From the NCBI GenBank assembly GCA_005889515.1, contig VBHE01000133.1:1-15557 (forward strand): a stretch of DNA of 15,557 bases, given 5' to 3'. The notes under the pieces were generated by a model. That model saw nothing but the letters and a program-made list of their open reading frames with translations, had not been told where the DNA came from and made no database searches. The position numbers were made by a program, and so were the translations under genes. Every line of letters starts with the position of its first letter. Position 1 is the first letter of the stretch. Shown here one piece after another: positions 1 through 6,857 of the stretch. The DNA comes from Chloroflexota bacterium (GTDB taxonomy: Bacteria; Chloroflexota; Dormibacteria; Aeolococcales; Aeolococcaceae).

Positions 1-567
1 GACCGCGTTGACCCGGATGCCCTGGGGACCGAGGTCGCGCGCGAGCGAGCGGGTCACGCTGATGACCGCCGCCTTCGAGGCGGCGTAGGCGCCCATCCCG
101 GGATCGGGGGTGACCCCGGCGATGCTCGCGAGGTTGATGACGCTCCCGCCGTGCTCCCCCATCCACGCCTGCACGGCCTCGCGGGTGAAGTGCAGCGGAC
201 CCTTGAGGTTCACCTCGAGCGTCTTGTCGACGGCACTCTCGCTGTGGGAGAGCAGCGGGCCGAACTCCGGGTTGGTGGCGGCGTTGTTGACGAGCACGTC
301 GAGCCGTCCCCAGCGCTCCATCACCGCGGCGACGATCCGCGCCGCGTCCTCGGCGCGCCCCGCGTTTCCCGCCGCCGCCATCGCCTCCCCGCCCCGCCCC
401 TCGATCTCGGCGACCACCGCCAGGCAGGCCGGTTCCTTGCGCGAGGAGACCGCCACCCGGGCGCCGGCGTCGGCGAGCGCGAGGCAGATGGCGCGGCCGA
501 TGCCGCGGCTTCCCCCGGTGACCAGGGCGACCCGTCCGGCGAGCGAGAAGCGGTCGAGGATGGACAC
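1..567 (-). CDS. SDR-family NAD(P)-dependent oxidoreductase (C-terminus off the window)
   Basis: Classical short-chain dehydrogenase/reductase, a cytosolic NAD(P)(H)-dependent oxidoreductase. The first 189 residues are visible and the reading frame leaves the window. Read from a GTG at 567, the protein has the cofactor-binding motif TGGSRGIG (residues 17-24), the structural NNAA motif (94-97), and catalytic Ser148, Tyr161 and Lys165 (YAASK). The last visible residues, GIRVNAV, are the conserved strand before the usual PG motif. About 60 residues should lie off the window, since the family is usually about 250 long. A GGGAG ribosome binding site about 6 nt upstream supports the GTG. The family includes FabG-type 3-oxoacyl-ACP reductases and sugar or steroid dehydrogenases, and the substrate cannot be read from this part. 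It diverges from the surface-protein gene at 647 and probably uses the minus-strand -10 at 630-635. Confidence 0.93.
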   Translation of the reverse strand, partial: MSILDRFSLAGRVALVTGGSRGIGRAICLALADAGARVAVSSRKEPACLAVVAEIEGRGGEAMAAAGNAGRAEDAARIVAAVMERWGRLDVLVNNAATNPEFGPLLSHSESAVDKTLEVNLKGPLHFTREAVQAWMGEHGGSVINLASIAGVTPDPGMGAYAASKAAVISVTRSLARDLGPQGIRVNAV

Positions 568-629
568 GGCGGCTCCCGCGGGTGGGCGGCCCCCGCGCCG
601 GGTGTTCAGGTGCGGGGGATGACCGACGG

Positions 630-637
630 ATGATAAT
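630..637. promoter_or_regulatory. Overlapping divergent -10 elements
   Basis: On the plus strand GATAAT (632-637) lies 9 nt before the ATG at 647, so transcription would begin at or next to the start codon. On the minus strand TATCAT (630-635) could serve the SDR gene with a leader of about 55 nt. The two boxes overlap, so the polymerases would compete. No convincing -35 is visible for either. Confidence 0.45.
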
Positions 638-646
638 CGCCGCTGC

Positions 647-1585
647 ATGAGCCCTCTTCGCAGGACGGGCCGACCGCCCGGGGGGGTGGCACCGGCCCTG
701 ACGCGGATGGTCGCGTCGGCGCTGGTCCTCGTCACCGCCCTCCTCCTGGTGCGCGCCTCGGCCGTCGCCACCACCCGGGACACCGCCTCCGAGGTCTGCG
801 TCGGCCCGGTCCCGGTGGGTGGCTCCTGCACCTCCACCTCGTCGACGACCTCGTCGACGCGGAGCACCACCCAGTCGACGAGCACGGGCTCGGCCTCGAC
901 CACCGGCACCCAGACCGAGACCACCGCCACCTCGACTGCGACGGCGTCGACCGACACCACCGGGGGCACCACCACCTCGACCTCGACCGCCTCGGGGCCC
1001 GGCGCCCCGCCGGCCTCGAGCGGCACGCCCTCCCCTGCGGCGTCCCGCTTCCCGCCACCACCTCCGCCGCTGCCACCGCCCTCGCCGGGGACCGCCCCGG
1101 TGGCCCCCGAGCAGGCGGTGCAGCGCATCGTCATGGTCCCCGCGGTGTCGGGGCCGATCGCCCCCGGCGACACCGTGGAGGTGCAGGCGATCCTCGAGGC
1201 GCAGCGGGGCACGGACATCTACGCCGTCCCCCACGTCCCGGTGACGTTCGCCCTCGTCTCCGTCGCCGGAGCGGGGGGTGCGGTCAGCCCCACCCGGGTG
1301 AGCAGCGGCGACAGCGGGGTCGCGATCGCCCGGGTCCGGACCGGCGACCGGCCCGGCGACACCGTGGTCACCGCCACCTCGGGGACGGCGAGCGCTCAGC
1401 TCACCCTGCACACCGACCTCGCCGCCGCGGGCGCCGCGGCCCGGGTCACCGCGCCGGCGACCTCGGGAGGCGAGTCGGGCTCGGGTGGGCGCCGCGCCGC
1501 CCTCGTCGGGGCCCTGGCCGCGCTCGGCGTCCTCGGGGCCCTCTCCCTGGGGCTCGTCCGGCGCCGCCATCCGGGCGGAGCCTAG
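647..1585 (+). CDS. Mucin-like membrane-anchored surface protein with an Ig-like domain
   Basis: A 312-residue exported protein of unknown function. Parts in order: a basic N-terminus and hydrophobic segment at about 21-42 (signal peptide or anchor); a stretch at about 62-115 that is almost only Ser, Thr, Gly and Ala; a Pro-rich hinge at about 116-155 with a run of seven prolines; a beta-rich module at about 158-258 that resembles bacterial Ig-like (Big-1 type) folds, with PGDTVEVQAIL near its start and a GVAIARVRTGDRPGDTVVTA stretch near its end; and a C-terminal hydrophobic helix at about 284-305 ending in RRRH. The C-terminal helix plus basic tail looks like a cell-surface anchor, but there is no LPXTG sortase motif. 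The Ser/Thr stalk would suit O-glycosylation (inference). The ATG has no clear Shine-Dalgarno site and sits 9 nt after GATAAT, so the transcript may be leaderless. Its stop shares CTAG with the convergent LON-domain gene. Confidence 0.8.
   Translation: MSPLRRTGRPPGGVAPALTRMVASALVLVTALLLVRASAVATTRDTASEVCVGPVPVGGSCTSTSSTTSSTRSTTQSTSTGSASTTGTQTETTATSTATASTDTTGGTTTSTSTASGPGAPPASSGTPSPAASRFPPPPPPLPPPSPGTAPVAPEQAVQRIVMVPAVSGPIAPGDTVEVQAILEAQRGTDIYAVPHVPVTFALVSVAGAGGAVSPTRVSSGDSGVAIARVRTGDRPGDTVVTATSGTASAQLTLHTDLAAAGAAARVTAPATSGGESGSGGRRAALVGALAALGVLGALSLGLVRRRHPGGA
829..1005 (+). repeat. Low-complexity Ser/Thr-coding tract
   Basis: An imperfect repetition of tcgacg/accacc/acctcg codons that encodes the Ser/Thr stalk of the surface protein. 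The degenerate hexamers make the tract prone to length change by slippage, so its length may differ between strains (inference). Confidence 0.55.
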
Positions 1586-2232
1586 TTCGGCGAGAACGCC
1601 CCGGTCGGCGCGTCGCGCCGGGCCAGCATCTGGTCGAGGAGCACGGCCTCGCGGCGGAGCAGCGCCAGGCAGCCGCGGAGGCGGTCGCCCGCCCCGTCCA
1701 TCTCGAGCAGCTCCTGCTTGCGCGCGATCTCGACCTGGAGGGTCGCGGCGACCAGGTAGGAGAGGAGCTCCGGGTCGTCGGGCAGCTCGATGCCGGCCGG
1801 GTCCTGCCCGGCGAGCTGGCGCAGGGTGCCGGCGTACGCGCGGAAGGCGGTTCCCACCTGCCGGGCCAGCTCTGCGGTGGCACCCTCGCCGCCGTCGGTG
1901 TCCTGCAGGTACTCGACCTCGCCGACGAGGTACGGCCTGCGGGTGGAGACGCCGACGATCCGGAAGCGCGAGGCGCCCACGACGAGGAGGTTGTAGCGCC
2001 CGTCCTCGAGCTTCTCGACCTTGCGCAGCTGGGCGAGGGTGCCCACCGGGTGCGGCGTCGCCGGTCCCATCGCCTCGACCCCCTCGCGGATGGCCACGAC
2101 CCCGAAGCTCGTGCCCTGCTCCTCGCAGTCACGCATCATCTGCCGGTAGCGCTCCTCGAAGATGTGCAGCGGCAGGGGCATGTGCGGGAAGAGGACCACG
2201 CTCAACGGGAAGAGCGGGATCTCGACACCCAT
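1582..2232 (-). CDS. LON substrate-binding domain protein (COG2802-like)
   Basis: A 216-residue cytosolic protein made of a stand-alone Lon N-terminal (PUA-like) substrate-binding domain. The opening EIPLFPLSVVLFPHMPLPLHIFE is the family signature, followed by the FGVV strand (residues 43-46) and later GTLAQLRKVEKLEDGRYNL and FRI. A helical C-terminal part (about 120-216) follows. There is no AAA+ ATPase or Ser-Lys protease domain, so this is not Lon protease itself. Such proteins are widespread, and their role (substrate recruitment or proteolysis control) is poorly defined. The ATG at 2232 has no Shine-Dalgarno site but lies 7 nt after TAGACT on the minus strand, which suggests a leaderless mRNA. 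The stop shares CTAG with the convergent surface-protein gene. Confidence 0.9.
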   Translation of the reverse strand: MGVEIPLFPLSVVLFPHMPLPLHIFEERYRQMMRDCEEQGTSFGVVAIREGVEAMGPATPHPVGTLAQLRKVEKLEDGRYNLLVVGASRFRIVGVSTRRPYLVGEVEYLQDTDGGEGATAELARQVGTAFRAYAGTLRQLAGQDPAGIELPDDPELLSYLVAATLQVEIARKQELLEMDGAGDRLRGCLALLRREAVLLDQMLARRDAPTGAFSPN

Positions 2233-2239
2233 CCGGTGA

Positions 2240-2245
2240 AGTCTA
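2240..2245 (-). promoter_or_regulatory. -10 element TAGACT of the LON-domain gene
   Basis: TAGACT on the minus strand ends 7 nt before the ATG at 2232, so the predicted transcript would start at about the start codon. It lies in the 53-nt gap after the receiver-protein gene on the same strand, so the LON-domain gene can be transcribed on its own. Confidence 0.5.
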
Positions 2246-2268
2246 GGTCAGCCGCGGGTGCAGCGCCG

Positions 2269-2285
2269 CCCGGCTGCGGGCCGGG
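2269..2285 (-). terminator. Possible hairpin terminator after the receiver-protein gene
   Basis: A perfect 6-bp stem (CCCGGC/GCCGGG) with a 5-nt loop directly follows the stop codon of the receiver-protein gene. There is no U-run, so it could be a GC-rich non-canonical terminator or a simple RNA-stabilising end. In DNA this GC-rich such a stem can also arise by chance. Confidence 0.3.
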
Positions 2286-3401
2286 TCAGGCGGTGACGAC
2301 CCGCTCCCCGCGCAGCCAGTGCGGGATGGCGCCGACCAGGGTCTCCGGGCGTGTCTGCGCCTTCACCATGTACTCGAGGGCGCCCACCAGGCGGGGCTCG
2401 CGGAAGTTCGAGAGCACGACCGCGGGGACGGCGCCGAGGTTGGCGTCCTCGCGCAGCGCCTGGAGGAAGGAGATGCCGTTCATCCGCGGCATCATCACGT
2501 CGAGGAGGATGAGGTCGGGTCGCTCCTTGCGGGCGGCGTCGAGGCCCTCCACCCCGTCGGCGGCGTGGCGGACGGTGTAGCCGCGGCTCTCGAGGAGCAT
2601 GCGGTAGAGCTTGGCGACGTTGACGTCGTCCTCGACGAGGAGCAGGTTCACCGCGGTGTGGCCGGCGGCCTCGGGGGCGGGCGCGGGCGGGACCGGCACG
2701 GCGGCGGCGGCCGCGGACCGGTCGCTCCACGACCACGCCGGGGAGGCGTCCTCGAGCGGCCGGGTCTCGGTCCAGGCGGCGACCTCGCCGAGGCCGGCGG
2801 CGGGACGCTCCTCGACCGGTGCGGGGGCGAGCTGTGCGGCGGCCTCGACCGTCCATCCGGCGATCCCGTCGGCGGCGACCGCGGGCTGGCCGACCTCGGC
2901 GGCGGCGCGGAGCGCGGCGGCGGTGTCGACCGGGGAGAGCGAGGTGGCGGGCTCGGGGATCGGGTCGGGCAGGACCACCGGCGTGGGGGCGGGGGTGCTC
3001 CACGCCACCGGAGCGGCCACGGCGGGAGCCACCGGGACGGCGGGCGCCTCCGGGGCGGCCTCGACCTCCGCCGCCGGGGTGGCGACGCGGTACTGCGGCA
3101 CCGTGACGGGCACGGGGGCGGGGGTGGCGGCTCGCGCGGGGGCCGCGACGGCCGGCGCGGGGGTGTCGAGATCACGCTCGGTGGGGCGCAGTCCGTCGAG
3201 GGCGAGGGCGGCGGCGGCGTGGGTGGCGGCGCTGCCCGCGGCCTCCAGCGCGGCGTCGAGCCGGCGGCGGAGCGTGGCTGCCCGGCGAGCCCAGAGCCAG
3301 ATGATCACCGCCTCGGCCAGCACCACGAGGGCGAGGGCGATGATGACCTCGCTGTGGTGGTCGCCGAGAAAGTGATCGAGCCGATCGACGTACGTGTGCA
3401 T
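2286..3401 (-). CDS. Membrane-anchored response-regulator receiver (REC) protein
   Basis: A 371-residue protein with one transmembrane helix at about 19-38, followed by RRAATLRRR, which predicts a cytoplasmic C-terminus. A long Ala/Pro/Val-rich linker runs from about 60 to 245, and a CheY-like receiver domain closes the protein (about 250-371). The receiver has its acidic pocket Asp258/Asp259 (LLLVEDD), the phospho-acceptor Asp301 (LILLDVMMPRMNG), the switch Ser331 (VVLSN) and the conserved Lys347. No DNA-binding or enzymatic output domain follows, so output would be by protein contact near the membrane. No histidine kinase gene is visible nearby. I chose the ATG at 3401 because GAGG lies 5 nt before it. 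A GTG at 3407 would add two residues but has no spaced binding site. The domain calls are firm; the role is unknown. Confidence 0.88.
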   Translation of the reverse strand: MHTYVDRLDHFLGDHHSEVIIALALVVLAEAVIIWLWARRAATLRRRLDAALEAAGSAATHAAAALALDGLRPTERDLDTPAPAVAAPARAATPAPVPVTVPQYRVATPAAEVEAAPEAPAVPVAPAVAAPVAWSTPAPTPVVLPDPIPEPATSLSPVDTAAALRAAAEVGQPAVAADGIAGWTVEAAAQLAPAPVEERPAAGLGEVAAWTETRPLEDASPAWSWSDRSAAAAAVPVPPAPAPEAAGHTAVNLLLVEDDVNVAKLYRMLLESRGYTVRHAADGVEGLDAARKERPDLILLDVMMPRMNGISFLQALREDANLGAVPAVVLSNFREPRLVGALEYMVKAQTRPETLVGAIPHWLRGERVVTA

Positions 3402-3456
3402 CTCCACCTCGCGCTCGCCGGCGAGGATCCGCCTGGCACGGCGACACTACCACCGC

Positions 3457-3477
3457 AAAAAGGCGCCCCCCGGGGCC
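3457..3477 (-). terminator. Intrinsic terminator of the zinc-ribbon gene
   Basis: On the minus strand an interrupted GC stem (GGC, one mismatch, CC, loop GGGG, GG, mismatch, GCC) is followed at once by TTTTT. It lies about 50 nt downstream of the stop at 3528. This is the only hairpin with a U-run that I noticed, and it separates the zinc-ribbon gene from the receiver-protein gene. Confidence 0.6.
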
Positions 3478-3527
3478 GTCCGACGGACTGTCGAGCGGGC
3501 GTTACGGGAGCGTTGCGGGGCGAAGGG

Positions 3528-3728
3528 CTACGCCGCCTTCCCGCAGTTCTTGGCGTGCTTGAGGACCCGCTCGCGCTTGGGCTCACCCGGCTTGCGGCTG
3601 TGCCGGAAGGCGATCTCGACGGTGATCTCGTTCTGGCGCATCATGTTGCTGCAGATCGGGCAGCGCAGCTTGGTGACGATGTCCTTCTGGGAGGTGACTC
3701 CCTTGGACTCCTTGATGGTGTTGGCCAT
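3528..3728 (-). CDS. Small zinc-ribbon-like protein
   Basis: A 66-residue cytosolic protein, basic and of unknown function. Cys23 and Cys26 (CPIC) plus His58 and Cys62 (H-x3-C, HAKNC) would make a four-ligand zinc site, and His43 is another candidate ligand. The stretch between them, MRQNEITVEIAFRHSRKPG, looks like a beta hairpin. Small zinc-ribbon proteins often bind nucleic acid or other proteins, but nothing here names the partner. A GGAG site 6 nt before the ATG fixes the start. The gene is monocistronic: a TACAAT -10 at 3800-3805 precedes it and an intrinsic terminator follows it. Confidence 0.8.
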   Translation of the reverse strand: MANTIKESKGVTSQKDIVTKLRCPICSNMMRQNEITVEIAFRHSRKPGEPKRERVLKHAKNCGKAA

Positions 3729-3799
3729 GACGGCTCCTGATTCGTCGGTCGAGGGCGGGCGGGCTGCGGGCGCGGCCTGACGGCGGCCTGCACTGCGCC

Positions 3800-3805
3800 A
3801 TTGTA
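3800..3805 (-). promoter_or_regulatory. -10 element TACAAT of the zinc-ribbon gene
   Basis: TACAAT matches the consensus -10 at five of six positions on the minus strand and predicts a leader of about 65 nt ahead of the GGAG-preceded ATG at 3728. I see no good -35. Confidence 0.4.
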
Positions 3806-3853
3806 GGGGGCGGCCGTCCCCGCGGAGGTCCGTGCCCGAGGTGTCACGCGCGC

Positions 3854-3859
3854 TACCAT
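3854..3859 (+). promoter_or_regulatory. -10 element TACCAT of the FKBP lipoprotein gene
   Basis: TACCAT ends 9 nt before the GTG start at 3869, and no Shine-Dalgarno site lies between. This is consistent with a leaderless transcript. Confidence 0.45.
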
Positions 3860-3868
3860 GCCGCGCTT

Positions 3869-4426
3869 GTGAACGCCATCGCTCTTCGCCTGCTCACCCT
3901 CGGCGGCGCCTCGGCCCTGCTCCTGCTGAGCGGGTGCGGGGTGGACGACAGCGGCGGGACCGCCCAGAACGCGACCACCACGGACACCGGCGCGCCGGCG
4001 GCGGGGTCGTCGACCAGCTCGAGCGCCTCCGGCGACTGCGCGAGCGTCCAGCCGCGCACCGACGACTTCCACCAGGCGGTGACCCTCGGCACGACCACCA
4101 AGGACGGGCTGAAGTACGGGGACATCACGGTCGGCACCGGGGCCCAGGCCGCCACCGGCCAGCACATCACCATGCAGTACACCGGCTGGCTCCAGGACGG
4201 CACCAGCTTCGACAGCTCGCGCAAGCAGGGCGGCTCGCCCTTCCCCTTCACACTCGGCAACGGCGAGGTCATCAAGGGGTGGGACGAGGGCATCCCCGGG
4301 ATGAAGCTCGGCGGTGTCCGCCGCCTCCTCATCCCGCCGACGCTCGGCTACGGGGCCTCGGGCTCCGGTCCCATCCCCCCGAACGCCACCCTCACCTTCG
4401 ATGTCCAGCTGATCTGCATCGGCTGA
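3869..4426 (+). CDS. FKBP-type peptidyl-prolyl isomerase lipoprotein
   Basis: A 185-residue exported lipoprotein that catalyses cis-trans isomerisation of prolyl bonds and so helps secreted proteins fold outside the membrane. The signal peptide ends in a lipobox LSGC, with Cys23 as the lipidated residue. A Thr/Ser/Ala-rich linker follows (about 27-58), then an FKBP_C domain from about residue 81 to the end. Conserved pocket residues are visible: Tyr104 (MQYTGWL), Phe114-Asp115 (SFDSS), VIKGWDEGIPGM with Trp138, Tyr161 (LLIPPTLGYG) and the closing IPPNATLTFDVQL. Cys57 and Cys183 bracket the domain and could form a disulfide (inference). The start is a GTG with a -10 box 9 nt upstream. The gene ends 8 nt from the convergent flavoprotein gene. 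Confidence 0.93.
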   Translation: MNAIALRLLTLGGASALLLLSGCGVDDSGGTAQNATTTDTGAPAAGSSTSSSASGDCASVQPRTDDFHQAVTLGTTTKDGLKYGDITVGTGAQAATGQHITMQYTGWLQDGTSFDSSRKQGGSPFPFTLGNGEVIKGWDEGIPGMKLGGVRRLLIPPTLGYGASGSGPIPPNATLTFDVQLICIG

Positions 4427-4434
4427 GTGGAGGC

Positions 4435-5610
4435 CTACGCCCTCGCCGCCCGCACGTAGCGGGCCGCGAGCCGGGGATGGGTCAGCCCCAGGCGCAGGAT
4501 GTGCCGGGGCCGGAAGTCGGTGCGCAGTGACGCGGTGACGAACCACGGGGGGGTGGACCCGATCGCCTCCACCGCCGCGTCCCAGCGGGCGTCGACGAAG
4601 CCGGTCAGGGCGCGGTTGACCCGCCAGGCGACGGCGAAGTCGCGGCGGTGGCGGGCGTGCCAGGTGCGCTCGAAGCGTCGCAGCGGGGCGGGGTCGCCGC
4701 TGCGGACGGCCTCACCGACCGCCCGCCCGGCGGCCTCGCCGGCGCCGAGCGCGTAGCGGATCCCCTCGCCGACGAGCGACGAGGCGTGGGAGGCGGAGTC
4801 GCCGGCGCAGACCACCCCGCCGCCGACGATCGGGGTGCGCAGCGGGGCGACCGGGATGAGCCCGGCGTGCTGCTCCACCGGCTGGGCGTCGCGGAGCGCG
4901 CCGGCGAGCGCGGGGAGGGCGAGCACGGCGTCGAGAAGCCGGCGCGGATCGGTGTCGCTGTCGGGACGCATCACCCCGACCCCGAGCCGGACCCGGCCGG
5001 GGCGGTAGGGGAAGACCCACGCGTAGCCGTGGGGGGCGAGGCGCTCGCCGACGATCAGCCAGCAGGTGCCCGGCGGGCAGTGGGGGGCGGCGAGGTCGAG
5101 CTCGGCACCCACCGCGCGGCGTTCGTAGGGGGGGTGCATCCCCACGGCGGCGGCGAGCACCGCGGCGGTGCCGGTGGCGTCGACGGCGTGGCGGCAGCGC
5201 ACCGTGGTCGGCCCGCCGGCGCCGCGGGCCTCGACGACGACCCCGCCGGCCTCGGCGCGCGCGCCGGTGACGGTGGTCCGCAGCCGGAGCTCGACCCCGG
5301 CCGCGGCGGCGCGCTCGGCGAGCCGCTGGTAGAGGGCACGGACGTCGAGCACGCAGACCACCGGCCGCTCGAAGCGGACCACCGCCTCGGTGGTGGGGCC
5401 GAGGAAGCGCACCTCGGTGATCGGGTTGTAGAGGTCGGGGTCGACGCCGAGGGCGGCGAGGTCGGCGATGAAGCTGCCCCCGCTGGTGCGGGTGGGGATG
5501 CCGAAGGCGCTCTCCCGCTCGAGCAGGAGCACCCGGGCGCCCGCCTCGCCGGCGGTGCGCGCCGCGCTCAGCCCCGCGGGGCCACCGCCGGCGACGACGA
5601 CGTCGTGCAT
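4435..5610 (-). CDS. Geranylgeranyl-reductase-family FAD-dependent oxidoreductase
   Basis: A 391-residue flavoprotein of the geranylgeranyl reductase (GGR/digeranylgeranylglycerophospholipid reductase) family. Members saturate isoprenoid double bonds in lipids, quinones or chlorophyll side chains, or act on related substrates. An FAD-binding GGGPAG motif lies at residues 8-13 with the ribose-binding Glu31. VDATG follows the middle domain, then the family hallmark YAWVFP (196-201) and the second FAD motif VVCAGDSAS (267-274), followed by GEGIRYAL. I chose the ATG at 5610 because the FAD strand begins right after it. An upstream ATG at 5664 overlaps the previous gene's stop as ATGA and would add 18 mostly Gly residues; it cannot be excluded. 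A G-quadruplex motif covers the region just before 5610. The substrate is unknown. Confidence 0.88.
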   Translation of the reverse strand: MHDVVVAGGGPAGLSAARTAGEAGARVLLLERESAFGIPTRTSGGSFIADLAALGVDPDLYNPITEVRFLGPTTEAVVRFERPVVCVLDVRALYQRLAERAAAAGVELRLRTTVTGARAEAGGVVVEARGAGGPTTVRCRHAVDATGTAAVLAAAVGMHPPYERRAVGAELDLAAPHCPPGTCWLIVGERLAPHGYAWVFPYRPGRVRLGVGVMRPDSDTDPRRLLDAVLALPALAGALRDAQPVEQHAGLIPVAPLRTPIVGGGVVCAGDSASHASSLVGEGIRYALGAGEAAGRAVGEAVRSGDPAPLRRFERTWHARHRRDFAVAWRVNRALTGFVDARWDAAVEAIGSTPPWFVTASLRTDFRPRHILRLGLTHPRLAARYVRAARA

Positions 5611-5614
5611 TCCA

Positions 5615-5640
5615 CCCTCTTCACCCCCCACCCCCCACCC
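5615..5640 (-). promoter_or_regulatory. G-quadruplex motif at the ribosome binding region of the GGR-family gene
   Basis: The transcribed (mRNA-like) strand carries four G-runs of 3, 6, 6 and 3, separated by loops of 1, 1 and 6 nt, and ends 4 nt before the ATG at 5610. The last run, GAGGG, also looks like the Shine-Dalgarno site. Folding could therefore gate translation of the downstream gene. The motif is seen in the sequence; the function is inferred. Confidence 0.5.
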
Positions 5641-5660
5641 TCCATGGCGGTCTTCCCCGA

Positions 5661-6857
5661 TCATGCCCGTTCCACCTCGTCGGCGACGAGCCGGGCGACG
5701 GCGAGGGCGCCGGTCGCCGCGGGCGACGGCGCGTTGGCGACGACCACCACCGCGCCGCGGCGGACGAGGACGAAGTCGTCGACGAGCCGGCCGCGGGCGT
5801 CCACGGCCTGAGCCCGGACGCCCGAGGGTCCGGGGCCCAGGTCGGCGGCGGTGACGCCCGGGAGCAGCCGGCGGAGCGCACGGGCGACGAGGCCGGGGCT
5901 CCGGTCGAGGAGCAGGCCCGACGCCCCCGCCCGCCAGTGGCGGGCACAGAGCCGCCACACCGCGGGGTCGGCGGCGAGGGCACGGAGGTCGCCGGCGTCG
6001 ACGGCGCCGCGGCGGTAGCCGCGCCGGGCGAGGGCGAGCACCGCGGTCGGGCCCACCCAGACGGCGCCGTCGACGCGACGGGTCGCGTGGACCCCGAGGA
6101 AGGGCAGCGCCGGGTCGGGAACCGGGTAGATCAGCCCCCGGACCAGCCCCTCGCGACCGGGCCGCAGCACCCGGAAGTCCCCGCGGAAGGGGACCACCCG
6201 CAGCCCGGTGTCGATCCCCGCGGCGCGGGCGAGGCGGTCGGACCAGAGCCCGGCGCAGAGCACGGCGGCGCCGGCGCGCAGCTCCCCGGCGGTGGTGCGC
6301 ACCCGCACCCCGCCGGCGTCCGGCTCGACGCCGAGCACCCGCACCCCGGTTCGCACCTCGCCCCCGGAGGCGGTCACCGCCGTCGCGAGGGCGCGGGTGA
6401 CCACGCTGAAGTCGACGACGCCGACGTGGGGCACCATCAGGGCGTGGAGGCCACCGGCGTGCGGCTCGTGCTCGGCGATCTCCCCCCCGCCGATGAGGCG
6501 CAGCCCGGCGACCCCGTTGGCGACGCCCCGGCGGTGGATCTCGTCGAGACGGGCCAGCTCCTCGCGGCGGGTGGCGACGATGAGCTTGGTCCGCTCCACC
6601 AGGGGGACGCCGTGCTCGGCGCAGAGCTCACGCAGGGCGCGAGCGCCCTCGACGCAGCAGCGGGCGCGCAGCGAACCGGGCCGGTAGTAGACGCCGGAGT
6701 GGACCACCCCGCTGTTGTGGCCGCTCTGGTGGGCGGCGACCGCCGGCTCCTGCTCGAGGACGGTGACCGCGCCCGCACCGCGGAGGAGCAGCTCGCGCGC
6801 GGTCGCGAGACCGATGATTCCGCCGCCGATGACGGCAACAGGGCGTCGCTCAGCCGC
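5661..6857 (-). CDS. lhgO: L-2-hydroxyglutarate oxidase-like FAD oxidoreductase, start codon missing
   Basis: A DAO-family flavoprotein that resembles LhgO, which oxidises L-2-hydroxyglutarate to 2-oxoglutarate. In-frame coding signal begins with PVAVIGGGIIGLATAREL (the FAD Rossmann motif), then the family stretch HNSGVVHSGVYYRPGSLRA, KLIVATRREEL, the PHVGVVDF substrate-domain strand and a C-terminal GPSGVRAQAVD. The frame is open from 6905, but no ATG, GTG or TTG occurs before the GTG at 6707, which lies after the FAD motif and would give a non-functional truncation. I placed the start at the GCG codon at 6857 (398 residues, the usual LhgO length). That codon follows GGGAG by 9 nt and would be GTG after one base change. 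The overlapping upstream gene ends at 6850. The gene is therefore either read from an unusual start, mutated, or affected by a base-call error. Confidence 0.8.
   Translation of the reverse strand, partial: AAERRPVAVIGGGIIGLATARELLLRGAGAVTVLEQEPAVAAHQSGHNSGVVHSGVYYRPGSLRARCCVEGARALRELCAEHGVPLVERTKLIVATRREELARLDEIHRRGVANGVAGLRLIGGGEIAEHEPHAGGLHALMVPHVGVVDFSVVTRALATAVTASGGEVRTGVRVLGVEPDAGGVRVRTTAGELRAGAAVLCAGLWSDRLARAAGIDTGLRVVPFRGDFRVLRPGREGLVRGLIYPVPDPALPFLGVHATRRVDGAVWVGPTAVLALARRGYRRGAVDAGDLRALAADPAVWRLCARHWRAGASGLLLDRSPGLVARALRRLLPGVTAADLGPGPSGVRAQAVDARGRLVDDFVLVRRGAVVVVANAPSPAATGALAVARLVADEVERA

Noticed and set aside
2319..3740. Long open frame on the plus strand across the receiver and zinc-ribbon genes
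   Set aside because: It is a high-GC antisense frame. The product is almost only Gly, Arg, Asp and Val in low-complexity runs, while the minus strand encodes clear domains with binding sites.
3858..3872. ATG CCG CGC TTG TGA mini-frame before the FKBP gene
   Set aside because: Its ATG overlaps the -10 box TACCAT, so it would lie upstream of the transcript.
4648..5811. Long plus-strand frame across the GGR-family gene
   Set aside because: Antisense shadow with no motif, against a minus-strand frame with FAD motifs.
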